Shown here in pieces: positions 42,184 to 51,199 of a DNA stretch of 64,000 bases. Numbering within the stretch: the first letter of the stretch is position 1; each line of letters opens with the position of its first letter. Under the pieces are notes generated by a model. The model made no database searches and was not told where the DNA came from. It saw only the letters and a program-made list of their open reading frames with translations. The position numbers and the translations under genes are program-made. Source of the DNA: CAYRDC01 sp964422925 (GTDB taxonomy: Bacteria > Bacteroidota > Bacteroidia > Chitinophagales > S012-47); NCBI GenBank assembly GCA_964422925.1, contig CAYRDC010000011.1, positions 14,559 to 78,558 of the forward strand. Reading direction: 5' to 3'.

Positions 42184-45100
42184 TAATACCTGTTTTTCGC
42201 GATTTTAATGGCATTCTCTATGATCTCATCCATCTGGTCATAGGTAAGAGCCAGTCCTTTATCTTTCAGATCAAAAAGATAATCCTCTATTTGCTGACGC
42301 ATCCGGTTCTGAATATCGGTTTTAACCTTCCAATCCACCACCACTAATTCCCGGATAATCCGGTCAATCTCCGTCCCGGCTTCAGCCGCCAGTTCCTTTA
42401 TGCTTCCGTTCCTTCCTGACTTTTCTATGGTTTCCTTTACAATTCCGTAAAAAGCATGAGCTGAGGGATTTTCTCTGATAGCTTCTGGGATATCCTCCTC
42501 GTAACCTCTCCGCACCGTTTCCATAATCTCCGTTACCCGCTGCAGGTACATGGCATCGTCAATCCTTTGCTGACGGTATTCTTCAATGGTTTCCTCCAGC
42601 AATTGTGAAAACTTCTTGTAAAACGCAGGATCATTGTCCATAACCTCCTGAATGCTGCGGGCTGTCCGTGTGGCGATCATATCGGCCCGCGCGGCCTTGC
42701 CTGTTACTTTCTCAACTTCCCTGGCAAAGGCTTCCTCTTCAAATATGTTTACCTGCTCTGTCAACCGGAGCACTTCACTGGAGGTAACGTGCGTGTCAAT
42801 CAGTTTCTGAATCTGCGGCTCGTATTGCCGGTAATCCACGGCATCCGAATAGCGCGCCTTTACCGACACCCGTAGATGCTGGAAGAACTTCAGGTCATCC
42901 GTATAGCGTTTTACCTGTTCTTCCGGGGTGTTCAGCAGAAACTCCATGGATGACATCGCCACCTTTAGTGTCCTCGAGTATTTCGATAGCGCTTCGTAAA
43001 AATCATCCCGCAGTTTCCGGTCGGCCAGCAGGCGTTCATAGGCTTCTTCATCCCGCCTGTTGGTAATGCTTTTGAAAATATCCCACAGGTTGCTGTGACG
43101 CTGTGGCAGTTTGGCAATTTCTTCCCGCAGGCTCATCAGGGTGTTCTTCAGGTCTTCCTCGTCAAACTCAGCCAAACCTGCTTCAGTATAGGCTGTCAGC
43201 GCCTGGTCGAGGTTGCCCAGTATGCCGTAGTAATCAATGATATACCCGAAATCCTTCCCCTGATACACCCGGTTTACCCGCGCGATGGCCTGCAGCAGCG
43301 AGTGATCCCGCAGGTTCCGGCAGATGTACATCACCACCGCCCGGGGCGCATCAAAACCAGTCAACAGCTTGTCCACCACGATGATGATTTCAGGCTCCTC
43401 GGCCTGCAGGAAAGCATTGATAAGCTGTTTGTTGTATTCATAGTCGCTGCCAAACCGCTCCATCATCCTCCGCCAGAATATCTGCACTTCCTTGTCACGG
43501 CTTTCATCATACTCGGTGTGCCCTTCCCGCTCATCCGGTGGGGATATCAGCACCTCGGTCTTAACGTATCCAATATCCTCCATGTATCGCTGGTATTTCA
43601 GCGCTACTTTCTTGTTCGGGGCTACCAGTATTCCCTTGAACCCTGTTCCCTGCCACTCATTGCGGAAATGGAGCGATATGTCCCATGCCGTCCGGTATAC
43701 CCGCTGGTCGGCCTCGTTCAACTGGTCCGAGCGGCTGAATTTCTTTTTCAGGTCCGCTTTCTGGTATTCGTTTAAGGGTTCACAAATCATATCGAAATAC
43801 CGGTCAATGGCTTCACGGTTCACCTCCTGTACCACATGCCTCGATTCATACAACAAGGGAACCACCGCCCCGTCTTCCACGGCCTGGTCTATGGTGTAAG
43901 CCGGATCAATCAGCCCACCGAACTTGGCCACGGTATTTTTGTCGCGCTTCATCACCGGTGTGCCTGTAAACCCGATATAACAGGCATTGGGAAACACCAT
44001 CTGCATCCGGGCGTTGGCAATACCGTACTGGCTGCGATGGCTCTCATCCACCAGCACGAAAATGTCCGGTGACTCATCCTGCACCCGGCCTCTTTTCAGG
44101 GCTGTATCAAACTTGTTGATGATGGTGGCAATGACCGGCACCCGGCCTTCCCTGATCAGTTTTATCAGGTCTTTGCCACTGGTGGCTTTTTTAACTTCCT
44201 TCTGGCAGTTTTTAAAGGTTTTGTAAATCTGGTCATCCAGGCTTATCCGGTCGGTGACCAGCACAATGCGCGCCCGGGGTATGTCCAGGGCGATGCTTTT
44301 GGCCAGCATGACCATGGTAAGCGACTTGCCGCTGCCCTGGGTGTGCCATACCACACCGCCCCTGCGCCTGCCGTTTTCCGTTGTTTTTATCCGTTCCAGG
44401 ATGGATTTCACCGTGAAATACTGCTGGTAACGGGCTATTTTCTTAATTCCCGCATCAAACACGATGAACCGGTAAACCAGCTCCATGAGGCGTGAAGGAA
44501 GGCAAAGGGCATATAACAACCGGTCCTGTTCGGTTACCTGCAGGATATTCTGGTTGATCTGGTCAACATATTCAGGCATGTTGCGGAACCGTTCGGCAGG
44601 ATCCAGGTACTGCAGTTTATTGTACAAAGGTTTGTTCTTCACCCGCCTGATTTCTTCTTCCCGGAATTCCTTTTCGCGCCACCGGAACCAATAGTTCACA
44701 TCACTGCCGGTGGTGGCATACAGGGCATCGTTTGTGCTGATGGCCAGCAACAACTGGGAATAGATAAACAACTGCGGTATTTCATTCAGCCGCTGGTTAC
44801 GGATTTGCTGCGACACGGCCTGCATCACCGGCTTTTCCCCGCCTGCCAGCTCCAGGTCGGGGCGTTTGCATTCAATGACCACAAACGGTATCCCGTTCAC
44901 AAACAACACGATATCCGGCCTGCGGGTCCGGTCCGACTGGCTGCGTGACACGCTGAACTCTTCCGTTACGTGAAAGACATTGTTCTCCGGGTGCTCCCAG
45001 TCGATATAGCGCAGGGTATAGCTCTTGCGGTCACCCTGTATGGTCTCCTCGAAACTCTTCCCCAGGTTCAGCAGGTCGTACACCTGCTCGTTGGTGCGCA

Positions 45101-45371
45101 CCAGGCCGTCCGTGAGGGTGAATTCCTTCAGGGCCTTCACCGCCCGGTGTATGTTCTCGTTGCTGAACGGGTATTGCTGCCCGCGGAATTCAATCTGGTT
45201 CAGCCTGCGCAGCTGCTGCTCCAGGATGCCCTCCAGCAACACGTTCGAGGCCTTGCCCCCGCGCTGATGTTCGACCTCCTCCGGGCTCAGGTATTCATAG
45301 CCCATGTTCACCAGCAGCTGCAGGGCCGGCAGCTGGGATATATGGTCTTCGGCAAATGACGGTGTTTTCAT
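42183..45371 (-). CDS. hsdR: Type I restriction endonuclease subunit R (HsdR)
   Basis: 1062 aa. The N-terminal PD-(D/E)xK nuclease has RRPDIVLFVNGIPFVVIECKRP (about 131-152). The SF2 translocase has Walker A HTQGSGKSLTM, Walker B variant LVDESHRSQYG (DESH), motif III GFTGTPVM, and VDKLLTGFDAPRA with QAIARVNRVYQG in the second RecA domain. A helical C-terminal region contacts the MTase. It cuts unmodified DNA after ATP-driven translocation. It lies 1 bp after the RhuM-Fic stop and is coupled to the metallopeptidase. All catalytic motifs look intact. Confidence 0.95.
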   Translation of the reverse strand: MKTPSFAEDHISQLPALQLLVNMGYEYLSPEEVEHQRGGKASNVLLEGILEQQLRRLNQIEFRGQQYPFSNENIHRAVKALKEFTLTDGLVRTNEQVYDLLNLGKSFEETIQGDRKSYTLRYIDWEHPENNVFHVTEEFSVSRSQSDRTRRPDIVLFVNGIPFVVIECKRPDLELAGGEKPVMQAVSQQIRNQRLNEIPQLFIYSQLLLAISTNDALYATTGSDVNYWFRWREKEFREEEIRRVKNKPLYNKLQYLDPAERFRNMPEYVDQINQNILQVTEQDRLLYALCLPSRLMELVYRFIVFDAGIKKIARYQQYFTVKSILERIKTTENGRRRGGVVWHTQGSGKSLTMVMLAKSIALDIPRARIVLVTDRISLDDQIYKTFKNCQKEVKKATSGKDLIKLIREGRVPVIATIINKFDTALKRGRVQDESPDIFVLVDESHRSQYGIANARMQMVFPNACYIGFTGTPVMKRDKNTVAKFGGLIDPAYTIDQAVEDGAVVPLLYESRHVVQEVNREAIDRYFDMICEPLNEYQKADLKKKFSRSDQLNEADQRVYRTAWDISLHFRNEWQGTGFKGILVAPNKKVALKYQRYMEDIGYVKTEVLISPPDEREGHTEYDESRDKEVQIFWRRMMERFGSDYEYNKQLINAFLQAEEPEIIIVVDKLLTGFDAPRAVVMYICRNLRDHSLLQAIARVNRVYQGKDFGYIIDYYGILGNLDQALTAYTEAGLAEFDEEDLKNTLMSLREEIAKLPQRHSNLWDIFKSITNRRDEEAYERLLADRKLRDDFYEALSKYSRTLKVAMSSMEFLLNTPEEQVKRYTDDLKFFQHLRVSVKARYSDAVDYRQYEPQIQKLIDTHVTSSEVLRLTEQVNIFEEEAFAREVEKVTGKAARADMIATRTARSIQEVMDNDPAFYKKFSQLLEETIEEYRQQRIDDAMYLQRVTEIMETVRRGYEEDIPEAIRENPSAHAFYGIVKETIEKSGRNGSIKELAAEAGTEIDRIIRELVVVDWKVKTDIQNRMRQQIEDYLFDLKDKGLALTYDQMDEIIENAIKIAKNRY

Positions 45372-45372
45372 T

Positions 45373-46365
45373 TCAGTTATTCTTGTTAATCAGGTTCACG
45401 ATAACCTTTATAATTACATCCTTATCCCCGGGATGGCTTTCGGCAATCATCAGGGTAAGGGCTACCAGCGCGTTGTCGGCAATTCGTTTTTGCCCGCTTT
45501 CGTCATAGAGCAATCGATTCCTCTCAAGAAACCAAATGAAAATGAAAGCGGCAATGCGCTTGTTCCCGTCCACAAACGAATGATTCTTAACGATGAAATA
45601 GAGCAAATGGGCCGCTTTCTCCTCAATGCTCGGATACAGGTCTTTGTTACCGAAAGTCTGATAGATGGCAGCCAGCGAACTTTTAAATGAATCATCTTTT
45701 TCCTGCCCAAACAGCGGACTGCCTCCTGATTTTTCCTTTAACCGGTCAATCGCTTTCCGAGCTTCTTCATAGGTGATCCGGAAAACTTCTTTTTTGGTAG
45801 TCCGCTCGATTTTCAGCTCCGAATGGTCGTATTTGTCCAGGGTATCAAGGGCGTAGGCAAAATCGGTAATCACTTTCAGCAGGCCGGCTGCTTCCGCAGT
45901 GCCCAGCGCTTTCTGCTGCATGACATTGCCCAACAATTGCACGGCCCGCTTCAGGTCCCTGAACTGCTTTTGTTCCTCTCTCAGCCGTTGTTCATTAATC
46001 GCGTACCCTTTAACCAGGTATTCTTTCAGAACCTTGTTTGCCCAGATCCTGAATTGGGTACCTCTTTTAGAGTTCACGCGGTAGCCAACCGATATGATGG
46101 CGTCTAAATTGTAAAATCGTATATTCCTCCTTACCTGCCGTTTACCTTCTTTTCGAACTACCGAGAAATACTCGGTAGTTGCCTTTTCGTCAAGTTCCCC
46201 AGATTCATAAATATTTCTCAAATGCAGCCCGATTGTATCAGTATCCTTTTCAAAGAGTTCAGCCATTTGCCTTTGAGAAAGCCAAAGGGTTTCCTCCTGC
46301 AAGCGAACATCCAGTTTCGCCTGCCCGTCTTCGGCTTCGTATATGACTATCTGGCTTTTCCCCAT
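45373..46365 (-). CDS. RhuM-family protein fused to a Fic/Doc domain
   Basis: 330 aa. The N-terminal RhuM part (about 1-180) has RLQEETLWLSQRQMAELFEKDTDTIGLHLRNIY and the phage-regulator-like TEYFSVVRKEGKRQVRRNIRFYNLDAIISVGYRVNS. The C-terminal part carries the Fic/Doc core HSFVDGNKRIAAF with catalytic His262 and the Asp/Asn/Lys/Arg. Fic and Doc proteins transfer AMP or phosphate to target proteins. An antitoxin or inhibitory helix is not obvious. It lies between the unknown 195-residue gene and hsdR. A role as a growth-arrest backup when restriction fails is inference. Confidence 0.88.
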   Translation of the reverse strand: MGKSQIVIYEAEDGQAKLDVRLQEETLWLSQRQMAELFEKDTDTIGLHLRNIYESGELDEKATTEYFSVVRKEGKRQVRRNIRFYNLDAIISVGYRVNSKRGTQFRIWANKVLKEYLVKGYAINEQRLREEQKQFRDLKRAVQLLGNVMQQKALGTAEAAGLLKVITDFAYALDTLDKYDHSELKIERTTKKEVFRITYEEARKAIDRLKEKSGGSPLFGQEKDDSFKSSLAAIYQTFGNKDLYPSIEEKAAHLLYFIVKNHSFVDGNKRIAAFIFIWFLERNRLLYDESGQKRIADNALVALTLMIAESHPGDKDVIIKVIVNLINKNN

Positions 46366-46442
46366 TGTACTTAAATGGTGTTTTTCGGTATGACCTGATG
46401 CTTAACGGTCCATAAACAATGATTCATGGAAAAAACTATCTT

Positions 46443-47030
46443 TTAATGTGGCCACCATTCGTCCGGCAATTTCTCTCCATTTGGTATATATACTTTCTCG
46501 TCAAGCAGTTTCAGTAATAATTTGCCTGCTTCATAAACTGACCGGGTATCTCCACCAAATTCATTGATAGCCTTATAATGTGTAAAATGAGCAGATGAGC
46601 GTTCGGCAGATAAATATCCATTTTTTAAGGTTTCCACATCTTCAGATGCCAGTTCTTCAACTTCAATTAATTCTCCACCAACCATATTCGCCAATACATC
46701 TGTTTCCCTGATATCCTTTTTCGTCCTGGCAACCAGTTTAAATTTCTTCTTATCTACTGTCAGCCCAAAAAATTCTATCATGGCCCTCACGGTAACAGCA
46801 CACCCGACAAAACATGCATTCCTGATAGATATATTCAAATGGTTTATTTTCCCATCAAGAGCACATAATCCAGCTCGTATTACCGAGGCCCGGTAAACGA
46901 TGTGGTCGTCCCGGAATCTCTTTTTTTCCTCTTCGCTCAATTTTTTCATACTATTGAATTTCCCTTCACTGATTATTTTGATGAGTAATACAAGTACCTC
47001 TGGTGCCCTCTGATCATAGTTTTCATTCAA
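46443..47030 (-). CDS. Hypothetical protein in the restriction island
   Basis: 195 aa, soluble, mostly helical. I do not recognise a family. Visible features are a Lys/Arg-rich segment (KKLSEEEKKRFRDDHIVYR), a short Cys/Ala helix (IRNACFVGCAVTVRAMIEFF) and ERSSAHFTHYKAINEFGGDT near the C-terminus. It is visibly more AT-rich than the housekeeping genes around the island. It lies 16 bp after hsdS and 77 bp before the RhuM-Fic start. It could be an effector, an antitoxin or an accessory factor; nothing in the sequence decides. Confidence 0.75.
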   Translation of the reverse strand: MNENYDQRAPEVLVLLIKIISEGKFNSMKKLSEEEKKRFRDDHIVYRASVIRAGLCALDGKINHLNISIRNACFVGCAVTVRAMIEFFGLTVDKKKFKLVARTKKDIRETDVLANMVGGELIEVEELASEDVETLKNGYLSAERSSAHFTHYKAINEFGGDTRSVYEAGKLLLKLLDEKVYIPNGEKLPDEWWPH

Positions 47031-47046
47031 TCATTTGAATCATAGT

Positions 47047-48321
47047 TCAGACATTCACCCTCACCTCCCCCGTAAGCAGTTTTTGCATCAACCCTTTCTT
47101 TTGGGACTCCAGGGCAGTGAGGTATCGGTTTAACCATTGTATTTCCCGGTCGCAGGCGCTGAGAACGGATGCGATTTTTTGTTGTTCTTCGGCATCCTGC
47201 GGTATTTTCACTTTGATTCCTTTTAAATCAGAACCATAAAGGTGAATGATCGTTATACCTTGTGCTCGTGATGCTATATCTTTCTTTTTTATATGTGTAA
47301 GAAGTTGTGCCATAAATCTAGAAGATATTTGGCTAATAGGTCGAAGAATATTTATATCACCGCCAATAAGTACACCGTCTTCGAGTATTGCGGTTGCATT
47401 TGCTAGATCTATAGCGCTTGTAGTTGTGGAGCAAGGTATTAGAATATCACCGTTTACTGATGGTGTACCATCATCAATTTCGGTTCTACTGTGAACGGTA
47501 TCTATCACCTCTGAATAACGAGTATAAAGTTCACCATATAAAACACATTTGTTTTGACCATCTTCACAAATAATTCCTTTTGACAGACCTTTTCCTTTTT
47601 TAAATGTAAAGATTTTCTCTAACAAAACCTCCTTCCACTCCCCCTTGAAGCCCGGGAAGCGTTTCCGGCCCGTCAGCAACTGCTGCATCAGGCCTTTTTT
47701 GAGTTGTTGTTTTTGCTCAATAAGCTGCCGGGTCAGGTCTATGGCCCGGTCCCAGGTGCTTAGGATGGTGGCGATTTTGCGCTGCTCGGGGAGAGGGGGG
47801 AGGGTAACCATTAATTTACCAAGATCTTTTGAATAAATATGAACAACCGAATGACCTTGCCCAATCTTTCTTTTTTGTCTTAGAAAATAAGGATGGTTTA
47901 AAGAATATACAAGAAATTCGCTATTAACATTATGCGGTCGAAATATAACTATATCACCACCAGCATAAGCAATTTTATCATCCAAATAAGCAACAACTTT
48001 ACCAATATCTTCAAGAGTTTCACCTGATCCTGCAAATAACAAATCATTTTTTATAATTTTTCGACTTGCTTTAGCAGATTCTTCTGAAATAAACGAACGA
48101 AACTCTTTAATAATAATGTTATGATCTGTATATATCTCTCCGTAGCGGATACATGGTAAACCCGATTCCAAGACTTCACTTTTTGATATTCCCTTACCCT
48201 TGAAAAAGAAGCCTATCTTCTCCAAATTGATTACCTCCCACTCCACCGGTATCCAGCCGAGCCTGGTTTTTTTGTAGCCGGGTTTCTTTTCAGTATTTGC
48301 TATAGAATCAATCCCTTTCAT
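47047..48321 (-). CDS. hsdS: Type I restriction specificity subunit HsdS with two similar target-recognition domains
   Basis: 424 aa. TRD1 is about 20-170 and TRD2 about 220-370, each followed by a conserved helix (PPLPEQRKIATILSTWDRAID, and AEEQQKIASVLSACDREIQ) ending KGLMQ(Q/K)LLTG. The two TRDs are of one type: both have a KGKG(I/L)SK start, C(I/V)xYGExYT, GGDIxIxRP and a QGxxxxHxYxxDL ending. HsdS sets the DNA site of the R2M2S complex. It is 8 bp after the TIR gene and 16 bp before the 195-residue gene. Confidence 0.92.
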   Translation of the reverse strand: MKGIDSIANTEKKPGYKKTRLGWIPVEWEVINLEKIGFFFKGKGISKSEVLESGLPCIRYGEIYTDHNIIIKEFRSFISEESAKASRKIIKNDLLFAGSGETLEDIGKVVAYLDDKIAYAGGDIVIFRPHNVNSEFLVYSLNHPYFLRQKRKIGQGHSVVHIYSKDLGKLMVTLPPLPEQRKIATILSTWDRAIDLTRQLIEQKQQLKKGLMQQLLTGRKRFPGFKGEWKEVLLEKIFTFKKGKGLSKGIICEDGQNKCVLYGELYTRYSEVIDTVHSRTEIDDGTPSVNGDILIPCSTTTSAIDLANATAILEDGVLIGGDINILRPISQISSRFMAQLLTHIKKKDIASRAQGITIIHLYGSDLKGIKVKIPQDAEEQQKIASVLSACDREIQWLNRYLTALESQKKGLMQKLLTGEVRVNV

Positions 48322-48329
48322 TGCATATA

Positions 48330-49373
48330 TTATTTCAATATAAGTCTGTAATTTTCCTCCAGTATGTCATACACCTTTTTAAGCCATAGCTCAATAAGTT
48401 CTTCTGATGTCAGGATTCTTCCCAGATAATACGCTTCAGTATCTAAATGCAATAAATAATGCCTGTATGCTTTCTTGTAATAATCGGATATATAGTTGAT
48501 CTCGGACCATCCGTTTACATATTCTCCATCTGTATTAAACTTATATTCCTTATTCTCAACTTCATTCTTTGACCTTTCATTTAATGCAACATTACCTTTA
48601 AGCAAGGTAATCTGTAGTGTGTAGAATTGGCTTGGGATTTGACCGTTCCTTCGAATTGCCACAATCCTAATTCTAATACCTGCCATACCATTAATGAATA
48701 TTTTACCTTCCAGCACCTTAATATTCTTCTGGTTTATATCCTCTGCATTCAACCTATTGAATATGTCAATCCTTTTCAGAAATTCGATTTTGTCACTAAA
48801 TACTTTTTTTAGCTTCTCGATTTCTTCAAGTACAGCCGAAGAACTTTTATCTGAGCTCAGATAGTTTAATATCTTTTCTTTCTTCTTAAGTCTTTCCCTC
48901 AACCAATTTATTCTTTCTTCAAAAGTCATGGGTGTTATCTCAACTCCGATTTCAGATAACTTGAATTCAAGTAAACCCGCAATTTTCTCAATTGGATATT
49001 TATAAGGGTCAGCATATATGTATTTAACAGGATACCATCCTGGTTTTTTCCCTTTATCAAACTGAATGATGAAAATGAAAGAATGCCCCTCCCTACCTTT
49101 ACCTTCCTTCAATCTTTCCAGGATTGCTTCTTCCTCTATGCCCGTGTATAATGTATTGCCCCATCTTTCCCTGTACAATATCACGACTACTCTGGCCTCT
49201 TCTTTAAATACTTTTTTAAATGCTTCAGGAGCCGATTTTGTTACCAATTCTTCCTGTCTGTCCTCATAAAAAAATACCCTGAGCTTTGGATTAAGTGCTT
49301 TCACCAAATCTCTTGCATAGCCTACATCTTCTTTACATAAACTGATAGCAATGTCATATTTAAATTCATTCAT
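48330..49373 (-). CDS. TIR-domain protein embedded in the restriction locus
   Basis: 347 aa. Residues about 5-130 resemble a bacterial TIR domain: KYDIAISLCKEDVGYARDLV (betaA-alphaA), LRVFFYEDRQEELVTKSAPEAF, RVVVILYRERWGNTLYTGIEEEA with candidate catalytic Glu80, and FIIQFDKGKKPGWYPVKYIY. A coiled linker (about 150-200, KKKEKILNYLSSDKSS) leads to a C-terminal part I do not recognise. TIR NADases in Thoeris or CBASS deplete NAD to stop infected cells; here the sensor is unknown. It is AT-rich and sits 8 bp before hsdS. Function is inferred from fold and context. Confidence 0.75.
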   Translation of the reverse strand: MNEFKYDIAISLCKEDVGYARDLVKALNPKLRVFFYEDRQEELVTKSAPEAFKKVFKEEARVVVILYRERWGNTLYTGIEEEAILERLKEGKGREGHSFIFIIQFDKGKKPGWYPVKYIYADPYKYPIEKIAGLLEFKLSEIGVEITPMTFEERINWLRERLKKKEKILNYLSSDKSSSAVLEEIEKLKKVFSDKIEFLKRIDIFNRLNAEDINQKNIKVLEGKIFINGMAGIRIRIVAIRRNGQIPSQFYTLQITLLKGNVALNERSKNEVENKEYKFNTDGEYVNGWSEINYISDYYKKAYRHYLLHLDTEAYYLGRILTSEELIELWLKKVYDILEENYRLILK

Positions 49374-49618
49374 TGATTGCTGTTTATTTTTTCGTATTTC
49401 TTACTACTTTTGTAATGCAGTCCCGGTCATTCCTCTCCCAGATGTTTATGCTGGTGATGAATCCGGGTTTTTTTTTGCTCTCCCAACTGCATCATCACTT
49501 TAACCTTGTTAAATCGTCAAACTTTTTGCCGGCCATCCTTCCGGGCAGAACCAAATATCCAACCTTAACACACCTGGGCCCCGGCAAAACCAGTACGCAT
49601 ACTTAACAACTTAAAAAA
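49374..49618. other. Non-coding gap between hsdM and the TIR gene
   Basis: 245 bp with no supported gene, unlike the tight spacing elsewhere in the island. A plus-strand TACTTTTG (49405-49412) is an exact -7 box but lies inside a 77-codon frame (49373-49606) that looks like chance sequence. The gap may hold the promoter of the TIR gene, or a scar from insertion of the TIR-hsdS block. Confidence 0.5.
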
Positions 49619-51199
49619 TCAAAACCCCAATTCATCCAGATATCCTTCCATCTCTTTCTTCACCGCTTCCAGCTCTTCTTCAATCTTCCGTATCTCATCC
49701 CGCACGGCCGGTATGTCCACCGGCTCCTCTTCCTCGAAAGTGTCCACATAGCGCGGGATGTTCAGGTTATATTCGTTTTCCCGGATTTCCTCAATCGTGG
49801 CCCGGTAGGCGTATTTTTCCACCAGTACGCTGCCTGTCCGTAACCCGTTTTGCATACCATCAGCGCCCTCCTCCCCTTTGGGCGAAGCGGAGAGAGGGGG
49901 TCGGGCGGTGAGTCGAAACTCCCGGTAAACCCCCACGATCTTTTCAATATCCTCCTCCCGCAGTTTATTCTGTTTTTTGCCGGCTTCATATTCGCGGCTG
50001 GCGTCTATGAACAATACATCCGTAGTTTTCTTCCCGCGGTTGAAAACCAATATTGCCACCGGTATGCCCGTACCGTAAAACAACTGGGCCGGCAGCCCGA
50101 TAACCGCTTCCAGCAGATTCTCCTCAATCAACTGCTTACGGATCCGTCCCTCTGCCCCGCCCCGGAATAATACCCCGTGCGGTACCACTACGCCCACTTT
50201 ACCGGTATTTTCCACCGTGCTTTCTATCATATGGGTAATAAAAGCATAATCTCCCTTGCTTTTCGGGGGTATTCCCCGCCAGAAACGGTTATAGGGATCA
50301 TGTTCCGCGTTCTCGGCTCCCCATTTGTCCAGCGAAAAAGGCGGATTGGCCACCACAATATCAAACTTCATGAGTTTGTCGCCTTCCAGCAGCAGGGGAT
50401 TGTTCAGTGTATCGCCCCATTCTATCCGGGCCACATCCATTTCATGCAAAAACATATTCATTTTACACATGGCCCAGGTTCCTCCGTTGATTTCCTGCCC
50501 GTATATCGAATAATCGTCTGACCCGACTTCCCTGGCCGTTCGGATCAATAAAGACCCTGAACCGCAGGCCGGATCGTAGATGCGGTTTCCAGGCTGCGGG
50601 TCCACCAGTTTCGCCAACAAACGGCTTACCTCTGCTGGGGTATAAAATTCCCCGCCTTTCTTACCCGCATCACTGGCAAAATGCTGAATCAGGTATTCGT
50701 ACGTGTTCCCGATGATGTCCTGAATGCCCACCCTCGAAGGCCTCATGTCGAGCTTCGGGTCGTGAAAATCCTCAATCAGGTTGCGCAGCCGCCTGTTCCG
50801 GTCCCTGGTTTGCCCCAGGTTTGCCTCGCTGTTGAAATCGATGTTCCGGAATACATTTTCCAGCTTCCCCTTGTTAGCTTCTTCAATGGCATCCAGTGCT
50901 TTGTTGATGATTTCCCCGATATTGTCTTCGTTCCGCTGCTCGTAAATTTCATCATATGTGCAGCCTTCCGGCACAATGAACCGTTCCCGGTTCATGGCCC
51001 GTTCCACACGCACCATATCTCCCTTGTATCGCTGGATGTATTGCTCCTTTTTGTCTTTCCATACATCGCTTACGTATTTTAAAAACAAAAATGTCAGGAT
51101 ATAATCCTTGTACTGGGCCGGGTCCATCACCCCCCGGAATGTGTCGCAGGCTTTCCAGGCCAGCTGGTTAATTTTTTCCTGTTTGATCTCGTGGTTCAT
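49619..51199 (-). CDS. hsdM: Type I DNA methyltransferase subunit M (HsdM)
   Basis: 526 aa. Residues about 170-400 are an N6-adenine methyltransferase: SAM motif I YDPACGSGSLLIRTA and catalytic motif IV VVANPPFSLDKWG, preceded by the GGEFYTPAEVSRLL segment. The N-terminus has the HsdM helical domain. A coiled-coil (EEEPVDIPAVRDEIRKIEEELEAVKKEME) ends the protein and likely contacts HsdS. It methylates adenines at the site set by HsdS. It overlaps the half-length hsdS by 4 bp (ATGA). Confidence 0.95.
   Translation of the reverse strand: MNHEIKQEKINQLAWKACDTFRGVMDPAQYKDYILTFLFLKYVSDVWKDKKEQYIQRYKGDMVRVERAMNRERFIVPEGCTYDEIYEQRNEDNIGEIINKALDAIEEANKGKLENVFRNIDFNSEANLGQTRDRNRRLRNLIEDFHDPKLDMRPSRVGIQDIIGNTYEYLIQHFASDAGKKGGEFYTPAEVSRLLAKLVDPQPGNRIYDPACGSGSLLIRTAREVGSDDYSIYGQEINGGTWAMCKMNMFLHEMDVARIEWGDTLNNPLLLEGDKLMKFDIVVANPPFSLDKWGAENAEHDPYNRFWRGIPPKSKGDYAFITHMIESTVENTGKVGVVVPHGVLFRGGAEGRIRKQLIEENLLEAVIGLPAQLFYGTGIPVAILVFNRGKKTTDVLFIDASREYEAGKKQNKLREEDIEKIVGVYREFRLTARPPLSASPKGEEGADGMQNGLRTGSVLVEKYAYRATIEEIRENEYNLNIPRYVDTFEEEEPVDIPAVRDEIRKIEEELEAVKKEMEGYLDELGF

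Noticed and set aside
49373..49606. Plus-strand 77-codon frame in the hsdM-TIR gap
   Set aside because: It starts inside the TIR start region, has no family pattern, and is on the opposite strand to the operon.
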